Assembly (NCBI GenBank): GCA_052169395.1
Contig: JBQNCN010000001.1
Coordinates: 186,001-250,000, forward strand
Length of the DNA: 64,000 nucleotides
Reading direction: 5' to 3'
Source of the DNA: Fimenecus sp052169395
GTDB taxonomy: Bacteria > Bacillota > Clostridia > Oscillospirales > Acutalibacteraceae
This document shows positions 17,542-26,916 of this stretch, in pieces. The notes beneath the pieces are model-generated. The model was not told the DNA's origin, did not search any database, and worked only from the letters and a program-made list of their open reading frames with translations. How positions within the stretch are numbered: the stretch's first letter is position 1; each line of letters begins with the position of its first letter. The translations under genes were made by a program, and so were the position numbers.

Positions 17542-19734
17542 ATGGATAAACAAAATATAAAAATAAAAGGTACAGTTGAGGATATTCGTTTCAGAAATGA
17601 CAATAACGGATATTCCGTTATTGATGTTGCCACAATCGATAATATTTACACCTGTGTAGGTACGCTTCCCGATATTTCAGTAGGCGAAATCTTAGATATT
17701 TCAGGTTATATTATTTTTGATAAAAAATATGGAATGCAAATAAATGTTGAAACCTGCACAAGAGAAATACCTGATGATCTTGATGGACTTTACAAGTATC
17801 TGGCATCCGGAGCAATTGCAAAAATCGGTATTAAACGTGCTCAAACTATAATTAAAAAATTCGGAGAAGACAGCTTTGATATTCTTTTAAATAAACCCGA
17901 AAGACTTTCTGAAATAAAAGGAATATCTCCTGATATCGCTAAAGAAATCGGTGAAAGCTACCGTCAAAAAAATGATATGCACAAATCAATCATTGCACTT
18001 GAAAAACTTGGCCTTACCCCTAGAGAATGTAATGTTGCCTTTAAAGAATTTAAGGAAAATGCTGCAAATGCCATATCTGAAAATCCATATATATTAACAC
18101 AGATAAATGCAAACATAAGCTTTGAAAGAGCGGATACACTGGCTGCAAAACTCTTAAAAGACCCTAAAAGCAATATGAGAATTCGTGCAGGAATTATACA
18201 TATTTTAAAACACAATCTCTTTGATAATGGACATACCTTTTTGCCGCGAAATAAACTTATCAAACTTGCTTCAGGTTATCTTAATGTAAATGAAGATTCT
18301 ATTGATATAGAAATTGATGAACTTGAAAAAAATTCAAAATTAAAATGCTTCAATGAAAAAAACTTTCCTGTTTTTCTTATTGAAAGCTATCTTTCCGAAA
18401 AAAAAATCGCAGATAGAATAAAGCTTCTTACAGCATTCCCTCCTGCAGATATAAAAGCTCTTGAAAATGATATATCAGAACTTCAAAAAGAACTTAATAT
18501 TACATATGCAAAAAAACAAAAAGCTGCGGTAATCACCGCAGTTGAAAAAGGTATTTTAGTTTTAACAGGAGGTCCAGGGACGGGAAAAACCACCACTCTT
18601 AACGGAATACTTAAAATATTCAAAAAACACAATATAGATGTAGCACTGGCAGCACCTACGGGAAGAGCTGCAAAAAGAATGGCTGAAATCACAGGAGAAA
18701 GTGCAAGCACAATTCACAGACTGTTAGAAGTACAAACAGATGAAAACGGGCATATGAACTATCGCAGAAATGCAAGAAATCCGCTTTCTTGCAATGCTCT
18801 TATAATTGATGAAATGTCGATGGTAGACATAACGCTTTTTGCATCTTTGTGTGATGCCATGCCGATGTCTTGTAGACTTATTATGCTTGGAGATTCAAAT
18901 CAGCTTCCTGCGGTAGGACCCGGAAATATTCTAAAAGATTTAATAAATTCAAAACTTTTACCAATTATAGAACTTGATACTATATTTAGACAGGCAGAAA
19001 ACAGCCTTATAATCAAAAACTCACATAAAATAGTAACCGGTCAGGAAATTTCAAATGGAAGCAAAGAAGATAATTTTTTCTTTATTTCATCAAAAAATCC
19101 AAACACGACACTGCAAACCATAACTTCCCTTTTTGAAAAAAGACTTCCAAAAGCATATAATCTTAATCCAGTTCAAGATATACAAATTTTATGTCCATCT
19201 AAAAAAGGTGAAACTGGTACAGCTAACTTAAACACTATTTTACAAAACATTATAAATCCCAAACAAAATAAAAAAACGGAATTAAAATTCGGATACAAAA
19301 TTTTCCGAATCGGCGATAAAGTAATGCAGATAAAAAATAATTATGATATTGAAACAGAAGATATATACGGCAATACAGATAACGGTATTTTTAATGGAGA
19401 TATAGGATTTATAACAGATATTAATAAAAAAAATTTGGAACTTACTATTGATTTTGAAGGTAAAATTGCAAAATATCCATATGATATTTTAGATGAACTT
19501 GAGCTTGCATATGCTATAACTATACACAAATCACAGGGAAACGAATTCAATACCGTTATAATACCACTGAACACGGTTAGTCCATTTTTATGCTATCGCA
19601 ATCTTCTTTATACAGGTATCACAAGAGCAAAAAGATTAATAATTGTAATCGGTCAAAAAAGAATACTTGACGATATGATAAAAAATAATAAACAATCTAA
19701 AAGATATTCTTACTTGAAAAATTTACTCAAATAA
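17542..19734 (+). CDS. recD2: RecD2-type ATP-dependent DNA helicase
   Basis: RecD2 is a 5'-3' superfamily 1B helicase that acts without RecBC. The 730-residue protein has an N-terminal OB-like domain starting IKGTVEDIRFRNDNNGYS and helix-hairpin-helix repeats near 85-190. Walker A is GGPGTGKTT (343-351), the DEMSMVD motif II follows, and motif VI is YAITIHKSQGNEF with YTGITRAK. The start is fixed by the conserved N-terminus, yet there is no SD: the ATG follows directly on the rnpB T-run. It ends at a shared bidirectional terminator. Confidence 0.95.
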   Translation: MDKQNIKIKGTVEDIRFRNDNNGYSVIDVATIDNIYTCVGTLPDISVGEILDISGYIIFDKKYGMQINVETCTREIPDDLDGLYKYLASGAIAKIGIKRAQTIIKKFGEDSFDILLNKPERLSEIKGISPDIAKEIGESYRQKNDMHKSIIALEKLGLTPRECNVAFKEFKENAANAISENPYILTQINANISFERADTLAAKLLKDPKSNMRIRAGIIHILKHNLFDNGHTFLPRNKLIKLASGYLNVNEDSIDIEIDELEKNSKLKCFNEKNFPVFLIESYLSEKKIADRIKLLTAFPPADIKALENDISELQKELNITYAKKQKAAVITAVEKGILVLTGGPGTGKTTTLNGILKIFKKHNIDVALAAPTGRAAKRMAEITGESASTIHRLLEVQTDENGHMNYRRNARNPLSCNALIIDEMSMVDITLFASLCDAMPMSCRLIMLGDSNQLPAVGPGNILKDLINSKLLPIIELDTIFRQAENSLIIKNSHKIVTGQEISNGSKEDNFFFISSKNPNTTLQTITSLFEKRLPKAYNLNPVQDIQILCPSKKGETGTANLNTILQNIINPKQNKKTELKFGYKIFRIGDKVMQIKNNYDIETEDIYGNTDNGIFNGDIGFITDINKKNLELTIDFEGKIAKYPYDILDELELAYAITIHKSQGNEFNTVIIPLNTVSPFLCYRNLLYTGITRAKRLIIVIGQKRILDDMIKNNKQSKRYSYLKNLLK

Positions 19735-19764
19735 AAAACGATGTACTTAAGTACATCGTTTTTT
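19733..19764. terminator. Bidirectional terminator between recD2 and the tRNA pair
   Basis: A perfect 14-bp palindromic stem AAAAAACGATGTAC / GTACATCGTTTTTT with a TTAA loop. The A and T runs at both ends serve recD2 on the plus strand and tRNA-Tyr on the minus strand. Confidence 0.9.
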
Positions 19765-19849
19765 GGTGGGAGAGGTTGGATTCGAACCAACGAAGGCGTG
19801 CGCCGACAGATTTACAGTCTGTTGCATTTGGCCACTCTGCAACTCTCCC
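19764..19849 (-). tRNA. tRNA-Tyr (anticodon GTA)
   Basis: An 86-nt class II tRNA with a long variable arm. Acceptor stem GGGAGAG / CTCTCCC, anticodon loop CTGTAAA, T-loop TTCGAAT and an encoded CCA end. It is the second gene of a tRNA-Thr/tRNA-Tyr transcript. Confidence 0.96.
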
Positions 19850-19857
19850 TTATTTGC

Positions 19858-19934
<77 letters not shown>

Positions 19935-19949
19935 ATTTGCAACGGGCAT

Positions 19950-19978
19950 ATAATACCACAATAATCTTTTTTCGTCAA
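19950..19978 (-). promoter_or_regulatory. Promoter of the tRNA-Thr/Tyr transcript
   Basis: On the minus strand TTGACG (19973-19978) and TATTAT (19950-19955) are 17 bases apart, starting transcription about 10 bases before tRNA-Thr. Confidence 0.75.
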
Positions 19979-20070
19979 CAATAAATTTTTAAAAAAATTT
20001 TAATGAAAATTCAATTTTACTTAAAAAACAAGTTTTTTAATATTAAATCAGAAAAAATATCCAATTTATA

Positions 20071-20099
20071 TTGTTTATTTCATCTAATGTTGTTATAAT
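20071..20099 (+). promoter_or_regulatory. Promoter of the GH20-like / glpK / malic enzyme operon
   Basis: TTGTTT (20071-20076) and a perfect TATAAT (20094-20099) are 17 bases apart, 24 bases before the ATG. Confidence 0.7.
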
Positions 20100-20122
20100 A
20101 ACAATATATAACAGGAGAGATT

Positions 20123-21580
20123 ATGTTTACTGTTGTTCCACAACCTAAAAATATTATAATTTTATCTGAAAACAACACTTTTGAGCTTTCATCAGACACC
20201 ACAATTTCACGATTTGATTGTGCACATGATTTTCGTCATTTTGTAAAAGACTATTTTGACTTTACCGTTCACAGAAAAGAGAATGATGAAGCTGTGATTA
20301 TGCTTTCTTATAATAATCATATAAAAAACGATGAGGGTTATGAACTTTTATGCAATGATGGACAAATTTATATAAAAGGAAAGTCCGATTCAGGCATTTT
20401 TTATGGACTAGAAACACTTAAACAACTCCTTATTGAAGGAAATGGAAAGTTACCAAATTTTAAAGTCATTGACGAGCCCCTTTATTCTTTTCGCGGATTT
20501 ATGCTTGACTCCGTATCAGATTTTCAAAGCGTTGAATTTATAAAAAAAATTATCAATACGCTTGCACTTCATAAAATAAACATATTACAATGGCGATTAT
20601 CAGGAAATACTGCCTTTCGCTTTGAAAGTAAGCGTTATCCCGAATTTTCAAAAAAATTCAAACATTACAGCATAAAAGATTTAAAAGAAATTAGTGATTA
20701 TGCAAAATCAAGACAAATTAAAATAATACCTGAAATTGATATACCTACAAACTGTAAAGCTATAATTTCCATACACAACGAACTTTGCTGCTATAAAAAA
20801 AACGAATCCAAAACTAAAAATGCTGATAAATGCTCACTTTGTGCCGGAAATTCGCTTTCATATGAATTTTGTATAAATATTTTATCCGAACTCGTAGACA
20901 TTTTTAAAGCAGATACACTACACATAGGTGGTGGCAAAACATATAACAATAAAGAACATTTATGTGAAAAATGTGAAAAAATTATTCTTAATAAAAATTT
21001 AAAAAACACAAATGCGCTTAACTCATATTTTATAAATAAGGTCTGTGAACACTTTTTAGATAACGGCATAAGTGTAATGATGTGGGACAATTTTGACATG
21101 AGTTCCTCTCACCTGCTTGACCCAAGAATTATATGGCAAGTAACAAATCTTAATAAAAATAAAGATAAAGTTTTACATGAACTTGAAGTAGGAAGAAAAA
21201 TTATTATTTCTGTAAGCAATCCTTACTTTTTAAATCTGCCGTACTCAATAAATCCGCTGAAAAAGGCTTATGAATTTATGCCTGAATTATGTAGCCGTGA
21301 TATTAACGGCATATGTTGTGCACTCTGGACAGATCATTTAAAAACCGACGGCAGAGAAGAAAAACTCATGCATCCGCGTCTTGGGGCTATTTCTGAAATT
21401 GCATGGAGTGATATTTTTGACAGAAATTATAATAGATTCGCCTTCGGAATCGACGATTATTTTGATATACTCTCTTTTTTTGAAATAGGATATGCAAAAC
21501 TGAGAAGAGCCAATCCAAATAAATTTTACACATTTTTTGAAAATTTAATAAAACCTATTAAGAAAAAAATTAAAGATTAG
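20123..21580 (+). CDS. GH20-fold hexosaminidase-like protein with degenerate active site
   Basis: The 485-residue protein has an N-terminal GH20b-like domain (about 1-118) and a GH20 TIM barrel. YSFRGFMLDSVSDF, the ALHKINILQWRL strand, the LCAGNSLSYEF motif and the HLCEKCEKI element are recognisable family landmarks. In active GH20 enzymes the HIGGDE motif supplies the Asp-Glu catalytic pair; here it reads HIGGGK (267-272), so both residues are replaced (G271, K272). It is probably inactive as a conventional hexosaminidase, or uses other residues. There is no signal peptide. It is the first gene of an apparent operon with glpK (11 bases on) and malic enzyme; SD AGGAGAG precedes the ATG. Confidence 0.8.
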   Translation: MFTVVPQPKNIIILSENNTFELSSDTTISRFDCAHDFRHFVKDYFDFTVHRKENDEAVIMLSYNNHIKNDEGYELLCNDGQIYIKGKSDSGIFYGLETLKQLLIEGNGKLPNFKVIDEPLYSFRGFMLDSVSDFQSVEFIKKIINTLALHKINILQWRLSGNTAFRFESKRYPEFSKKFKHYSIKDLKEISDYAKSRQIKIIPEIDIPTNCKAIISIHNELCCYKKNESKTKNADKCSLCAGNSLSYEFCINILSELVDIFKADTLHIGGGKTYNNKEHLCEKCEKIILNKNLKNTNALNSYFINKVCEHFLDNGISVMMWDNFDMSSSHLLDPRIIWQVTNLNKNKDKVLHELEVGRKIIISVSNPYFLNLPYSINPLKKAYEFMPELCSRDINGICCALWTDHLKTDGREEKLMHPRLGAISEIAWSDIFDRNYNRFAFGIDDYFDILSFFEIGYAKLRRANPNKFYTFFENLIKPIKKKIKD

Positions 21581-21591
21581 TGAGGTATTTT

Positions 21592-23103
21592 ATGGCAAAG
21601 TATGTTTTAGCTCTTGATCAAGGCACCACCAGCTCTAGAGCCATTCTTTTTGATAAGAGCGGAAATATTATTGAAAAGGCACAACATGAATTTACTCAAC
21701 ACTACCCGAAACCCGGCTGGGTTGAACATGATCCGCTTGAAATTTTATCAAGTACTTTTCAAAGTGTCACAGAAGTTTTAAGAAAGCAAAGAGTTATCAC
21801 TTCTGATATTGCTGGAATAGGTGTTACAAATCAAAGAGAAACCACTATTCTTTGGGATAAAGGTACAGGAAAACCGATATATAACGCTATTGTTTGGCAA
21901 TGTAGAAGAACTGCCGACATTGCTGAGGAAATAAAAAAAGATAAAGATCTTACCAAATATATAAAAGAACATACGGGACTCATAGTTGATGCATATTTTT
22001 CAGCAACAAAAATAAAATGGATTTTAGACAATGACCCAGATGCAAGACTTCTTGCAGATGCAGGACAGCTGCTTTTCGGTACAGTTGAAACATGGCTTAT
22101 CTGGAATTTAACAGGCGGAAAAGTACATATAACCGATTATTCAAACGCTTCAAGAACTATGCTTTTTGATGTCGATAAACTCGAATGGGACCCTTATCTT
22201 TGTAGGCAACTCGGTATACCTATGTCAATGCTTCCGAAACCTGTTCCATCTTCAGAGGTATACGGCGTTGTGGAGCCGGGTGTTTTTCCAGGATTTGAAG
22301 ATTTAGTCGGAACACCTATTTCAGGTGCCATAGGCGATCAACCTGCAGCGCTCTTCGGTCAAGGCTGCTTTAAGGCAGGTCAGGCAAAAAATACATATGG
22401 AACAGGTTGCTTCCTACTTATGAACACAGGCTCAAAAAGAGTTAATTCCGAAAACAACCTTGTAACCGGAGTTGCATGGGGAATTAAAGATGAGGTTGTT
22501 TATGATATTGAAGGCTCGGCTTTTAATGCCGGTTCTGTAATAAAATGGCTTCGTGATGATTTAAGACTTATAGATTCCGCTCCGAGATGTGATGAGTATG
22601 CACAAAGTGTACCCGATTCCAACGGAATGTATATTGTTCCTGCTTTTACAGGACTTGGAGCTCCATATTGGGATATGTATGCAAGGGGTGCTGTTGTAGG
22701 TCTTACAAGAGGCGTAAAAGCGGAGCATTTTGCAAGAGCCGTTATTGAATCAATAGTATATCAGATGACGGATCTTCTTGAGGCTATGAAGGCGGACAGC
22801 GAAATAGAGCTTTCAGAACTAAGAGTTGACGGAGGAGCATCCGTTTCAGACATTATGCTGCAAATACAGGCAAATATTATAGAAACTGCCGTAAACAGAC
22901 CAAAGGTGGTAGAAACCACAGCTCTTGGCGCAGCATATTGCGCAGGTCTTGCAGTTGGTTTTTGGGAAAATCTTGATGAAATAGAAAAAATAAGAAAAGT
23001 TGACAAAATCTTTGTTCCACAAATGCCTAAAGAAGAAAGAGATGAACTTTATAAGGGCTGGAAAAAAGCCGTTCAAAGATCTTTTGACTGGATAGAACAT
23101 TAA
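21592..23103 (+). CDS. glpK: Glycerol kinase
   Basis: GlpK phosphorylates glycerol to glycerol-3-phosphate. From the ATG at 21592 the protein has 503 residues, the usual length. It begins MAKYVLALDQGTTSSRAI (phosphate-1 motif) and contains GVTNQRETT, the GTYGTGCFLLMNTG motif and a GxxxD-type ATPase signature near VDGGASVSD. An in-frame GTG at 21580 exists, but its GTGAGG is the SD for the ATG. No glycerol facilitator or glycerol-3-phosphate dehydrogenase gene is adjacent, so the pathway is split in this genome. Confidence 0.98.
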   Translation: MAKYVLALDQGTTSSRAILFDKSGNIIEKAQHEFTQHYPKPGWVEHDPLEILSSTFQSVTEVLRKQRVITSDIAGIGVTNQRETTILWDKGTGKPIYNAIVWQCRRTADIAEEIKKDKDLTKYIKEHTGLIVDAYFSATKIKWILDNDPDARLLADAGQLLFGTVETWLIWNLTGGKVHITDYSNASRTMLFDVDKLEWDPYLCRQLGIPMSMLPKPVPSSEVYGVVEPGVFPGFEDLVGTPISGAIGDQPAALFGQGCFKAGQAKNTYGTGCFLLMNTGSKRVNSENNLVTGVAWGIKDEVVYDIEGSAFNAGSVIKWLRDDLRLIDSAPRCDEYAQSVPDSNGMYIVPAFTGLGAPYWDMYARGAVVGLTRGVKAEHFARAVIESIVYQMTDLLEAMKADSEIELSELRVDGGASVSDIMLQIQANIIETAVNRPKVVETTALGAAYCAGLAVGFWENLDEIEKIRKVDKIFVPQMPKEERDELYKGWKKAVQRSFDWIEH

Positions 23104-23141
23104 TCTAACGATAATTTTTTATATAATATATGGAGGAAAAA

Positions 23142-24317
23142 ATGGATTACGCAAAGGAATCTCTTAAACTTCACGAAAAGTGGAAAGGAAAAATTGAGGT
23201 AAACACAACAGTACCCGTTAAAAGCAAGGATGATTTATCACTTGCATATACACCTGGTGTTGCACAACCATGCCTTGAAATAAACAAGAATGTTGAAAAA
23301 AGTTACGATCTTACTAGACGCTGGAATTTATGCGCAGTTGTAACTGACGGAACAGCCGTTTTGGGTCTTGGAGATATAGGTCCTGAAGCCGGAATGCCGG
23401 TTATGGAAGGTAAAGCCGTATTATTCAAAGCTTTTGGCGATGTTGATGCTTTCCCTCTCTGTGTTAAATCCAAAGATGTAGACACTATAGTAGATACAAT
23501 ATATATGATTTCAGGCTCATTCGGCGGTATAAACCTTGAGGATATCAGTGCACCTAGATGCTTTGAAATTGAAAGAAAGCTTAAGGAAAAATGTGATATT
23601 CCAATTTTTCACGATGATCAGCACGGAACTGCGGTTATTACTCTTGCAGGTCTTACAAATGCATTAAAAGTTGTCGGCAAGAAAAAGGAAGATGTAAAAG
23701 TTGTTACCTCGGGTGCAGGGGCAGCGGCAATAGCAATTACAAAACTTCTTATTTCAGCAGGATATAAAAATATAGTTATGACCGATAGAAACGGCATTAT
23801 ATATAAGGGCAGACCGGATGGAATGAACTGGATTAAAGGGGAAATGGCTGAAATTACAAATCTTGACTGCCAAAAGGGTTCGCTTGAGGATGCTCTCAAG
23901 GGTGCAGATGTATTTATAGGTGTTTCCGCTCCGGGACTTGTTACGGTTGATATGGTAAAATCAATGAATAAGGATTCAATTATTTTTGCCTGTGCAAATC
24001 CTACACCTGAAATTTTCCCTGATGAAGCTAAAGCAGGCGGAGCGGCAGTTATTTCAACAGGGCGTTCAGATTTCCCAAATCAAATTAACAATGTTCTGGC
24101 TTTCCCAGGAATTTTCAGAGGAACCTTTGATGTAAGAGCTTCAGATATAAATGAAGAAATGAAGATGGCGGCTGCACAAGCTCTTTCAGACCTTATTTCT
24201 GATGAGGAGCTTTCTGCAGAATATATTATTCCAAAGGCTTTTGACCCTAGAGTCGGTCCTGCAGTTGCAAAAGCAGTTGCAGAAGCGGCAAGAAAATCAG
24301 GAGTTGCAAGAATATAA
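23142..24317 (+). CDS. Malic enzyme, NAD(P)-dependent
   Basis: This 391-residue enzyme oxidatively decarboxylates malate to pyruvate. It is the short bacterial form without a C-terminal phosphotransacetylase domain. Family features are AYTPGVAQPC, the tyrosine region and LCAVVTDGTAVLGLGDIGP. IFHDDQHGTAVI is the metal- and malate-binding motif, and SGAGAAAIAI the dinucleotide-binding loop. The ATG at 23142 is used because GGAGG lies 5-6 bases before it; the earlier in-frame ATG at 23130 overlaps that SD. It probably works with PEP carboxykinase in C3/C4 exchange. Confidence 0.96.
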   Translation: MDYAKESLKLHEKWKGKIEVNTTVPVKSKDDLSLAYTPGVAQPCLEINKNVEKSYDLTRRWNLCAVVTDGTAVLGLGDIGPEAGMPVMEGKAVLFKAFGDVDAFPLCVKSKDVDTIVDTIYMISGSFGGINLEDISAPRCFEIERKLKEKCDIPIFHDDQHGTAVITLAGLTNALKVVGKKKEDVKVVTSGAGAAAIAITKLLISAGYKNIVMTDRNGIIYKGRPDGMNWIKGEMAEITNLDCQKGSLEDALKGADVFIGVSAPGLVTVDMVKSMNKDSIIFACANPTPEIFPDEAKAGGAAVISTGRSDFPNQINNVLAFPGIFRGTFDVRASDINEEMKMAAAQALSDLISDEELSAEYIIPKAFDPRVGPAVAKAVAEAARKSGVARI

Positions 24318-24321
24318 CAAC

Positions 24322-24355
24322 AAAAAAAGAACTCGGTATACCGAGTTCTTTTTTT
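24322..24355. terminator. Bidirectional terminator between malic enzyme and ftsK
   Basis: A perfect 15-bp stem AAAAAAAGAACTCGG / CCGAGTTCTTTTTTT with a TATA loop between two convergent genes. Confidence 0.92.
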
Positions 24356-24393
24356 AATTAAGTTATAGCCTATTTATATATTTTTTTAATAAT

Positions 24394-26904
24394 TTATTCT
24401 TCAATATTTGATGACGGAGGCGGACTTTGCGACAGCGCTTTCATTTCAACATATTGCTGTTTAGTTAAAAGCACCTTACGAGGCTTCGCACCCTCATACG
24501 GTCCTATAATACGCCTTGCCTCAAGCTCATCCATAAGCTTGGCTCCCCTTGCATATCCGACACCGAGCTTTCTTTGAAGAAGTGTTGTGGAAGCCTTTTG
24601 AGCATCAATAACAACCTCTATCGCCTCCTCCAATCTTTCGTCAGTTTCTTCACCATTATTGTCAGATGTTTTTGTACCACCTGCAACCTCTGTTGCTCTC
24701 TTTTCTATTTCTTCAATAGCGTCATTGTCATACTTTGTTTCACCCTGTTTCTTAATAAAATCTATTACCTTTTCCACTTCTCCGTCCGAAACAAAGCACC
24801 CCTGAATTCGCTGCGGCTTTGACTTTCCTACAGGCAAAAACAAAAGATCTCCATTACCGAGCAAATCCTCAGCTCCGCTGCCGTCCAGAATGGTACGGGA
24901 ATCAATCTGAGATGAGCATTTCAAAGCAATTCTTGAAGGAATATTTGATTTTATAAGACCAGTTATAACATCAACAGACGGTCTTTGTGTTGCAATTACA
25001 AGGTGCATTCCAGCTGCTCTTGCAAGCTGAGCAATTCTACAAATACTGTCTTCAACCTCTTTAGGTGCCGCCATCATTAAATCCGAAAGCTCATCAATAA
25101 AAATAACAATGCGCGGCATTTTCTCAAGCTCACTGTCCTTTTTTTCAGCAAGCTTATTAAAACCGTTTATATCACGAACGCCATTTTCAGAAAAAGCCTT
25201 ATAGCGTTCCATCATTTCTTTAACAGCCCAATTAAGTGCTCCTGATGCTTTACGCGGATCAGAAATTACAGGAACTCTCAAATGTGGAATACCGACATAA
25301 ACATTAAATTCAACCTTTTTGGGGTCAATTAAAATAAGCTGAACTTCATCGGGGGTTGCATTGAAAAGGATACTTAAAATCATCGAATTCATACATACAG
25401 ATTTACCGGAACCTGTTGTACCTGCAACCAAAAGATGAGGCATTTTTCCTATATCAAAACAAACAGCATTACCTGAAATATCCTTACCAAGAGCTACAAA
25501 AGTCTTTGATTTTGCATTTTTAAAATTATCATTATCTATAAGTTCACGTAAACTTACCGATGAACGACTGATATTGGGAACTTCTATGCCTACAGCCGCT
25601 TTTCCCGGAATCGGTGCCTCAATACGCACAGTTGATGCAGCAAGATGAAGAGCGATATCATTTTTTAAATTAGTAATTCTATTTACCTTAACTCCGCTTG
25701 CAGGCTGAAGCTCATAGCTGGTTACAGACGGACCTCTTGAAATTCCCACAACCGTTGTTTCAACACCAAAACTTTTCAAAGTGCTTACAATATTTGATGC
25801 CGTCTGTCTAAGTTCACTTTCAGATGCCATATTTTTTTCAAGTTTAGGCAACTGTAAAAGAGACGATGGTGGCTTCATATAAGCCTTAATTTTAGTAGGT
25901 TCAATATCAAAATTGATTTCATCATCAGCATGAATTGACTTTACATTATCTTTATCTTCAACAACATTTGAAAATTGCTCTGAATCTTCCTGTGTTAAAA
26001 TCTTTTCTGTCAGTTCATCATTTTTCAAAGAAGAAGTTCCATTTAAAATATCCTCAAGAATATCACCTTGCACATACATGGGAGTATCATCTTCAACTTC
26101 ATTTATTTCATCATCTGTAAGCGGCTTTGAAATAATATCAGCATTTACAGCACTTACACCGGTCAAATCCTCAATTTTATCCTGTTCATCTGCAATCTTA
26201 AAAATATCTCCTTTTACCAAATCAATATTTTCATTTTTATCGGAATTTTCCACTTGATTACTTATATCATTTAAAACATATTCCTGTTCACGAATTCTTC
26301 GTCTTTCTATTCGTTCATCATTAACCTTTGTAACAGGAGTTCTTACAGCTTTAATTAAATCCGCCAAAGAAGCACCCGTTATAAGCATTACAAAAAGAAA
26401 GATAAGAATTAAAATTATAGCTATTGCTGCCGCCTTTGTACCACCTGTAATAAATAAAATCAATCCGCCAAAAAATGCCCCGATTACTCCAGAGCAAAAT
26501 TTTATGCCTTGAGAAAATTCCTTATAGGCAAGAACAATATTATTGCCGAACTCAAGCGGAGCTTTAAATTTAAATATATTTATTGCTGCACACAAAAGAA
26601 CCACAAGCACAACCGCTTCAAAAATTGTTAAATACGGATACTTATTTTTCTTTAATTCAGAAAAAACAGCAATAGTTATCATAAGCAGGGGCAAAAGGAA
26701 CATTCCCACACCGAAAATTCCGAAATTGAAATTCCGGAACCATTCCCAAGCACCACCGCCCTTAATAAAGCAGAGTGAAAGTAAAAGAAGAGATATAGAG
26801 AACAACAATATATTTGTTGTTCTTTGCGTTTTTATTATTTGCTCTTCATTTTGCTTTTTATTTTGTTTATTTGAGGTATTTTTTTTCCCCGCGGCTTTTG
26901 CCAT
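24394..26904 (-). CDS. DNA translocase FtsK/SpoIIIE
   Basis: A hexameric motor that pumps chromosomal DNA through a division or sporulation septum. The 836-residue protein has four to five N-terminal TM helices (about 30-180) and an acidic, low-complexity linker (about 190-345). The RecA-like motor has Walker A GTTGSGKS (495-502) and Walker B VIFIDELSDLMM. The gamma winged-helix domain lies at about 765-830 (LLQRKLGVGYARGAKLMDEL) and recognises orienting DNA repeats. It could be either the vegetative FtsK or the sporulation SpoIIIE; the sequence does not decide. Confidence 0.96.
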   Translation of the reverse strand: MAKAAGKKNTSNKQNKKQNEEQIIKTQRTTNILLFSISLLLLSLCFIKGGGAWEWFRNFNFGIFGVGMFLLPLLMITIAVFSELKKNKYPYLTIFEAVVLVVLLCAAINIFKFKAPLEFGNNIVLAYKEFSQGIKFCSGVIGAFFGGLILFITGGTKAAAIAIILILIFLFVMLITGASLADLIKAVRTPVTKVNDERIERRRIREQEYVLNDISNQVENSDKNENIDLVKGDIFKIADEQDKIEDLTGVSAVNADIISKPLTDDEINEVEDDTPMYVQGDILEDILNGTSSLKNDELTEKILTQEDSEQFSNVVEDKDNVKSIHADDEINFDIEPTKIKAYMKPPSSLLQLPKLEKNMASESELRQTASNIVSTLKSFGVETTVVGISRGPSVTSYELQPASGVKVNRITNLKNDIALHLAASTVRIEAPIPGKAAVGIEVPNISRSSVSLRELIDNDNFKNAKSKTFVALGKDISGNAVCFDIGKMPHLLVAGTTGSGKSVCMNSMILSILFNATPDEVQLILIDPKKVEFNVYVGIPHLRVPVISDPRKASGALNWAVKEMMERYKAFSENGVRDINGFNKLAEKKDSELEKMPRIVIFIDELSDLMMAAPKEVEDSICRIAQLARAAGMHLVIATQRPSVDVITGLIKSNIPSRIALKCSSQIDSRTILDGSGAEDLLGNGDLLFLPVGKSKPQRIQGCFVSDGEVEKVIDFIKKQGETKYDNDAIEEIEKRATEVAGGTKTSDNNGEETDERLEEAIEVVIDAQKASTTLLQRKLGVGYARGAKLMDELEARRIIGPYEGAKPRKVLLTKQQYVEMKALSQSPPPSSNIEE

Positions 26905-26916
26905 ATTATCTCCTAT

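Noticed and set aside
24394..26904. Naming the translocase specifically as SpoIIIE
   Set aside because: FtsK and SpoIIIE have the same domain order; without other sporulation genes nearby the two cannot be separated.
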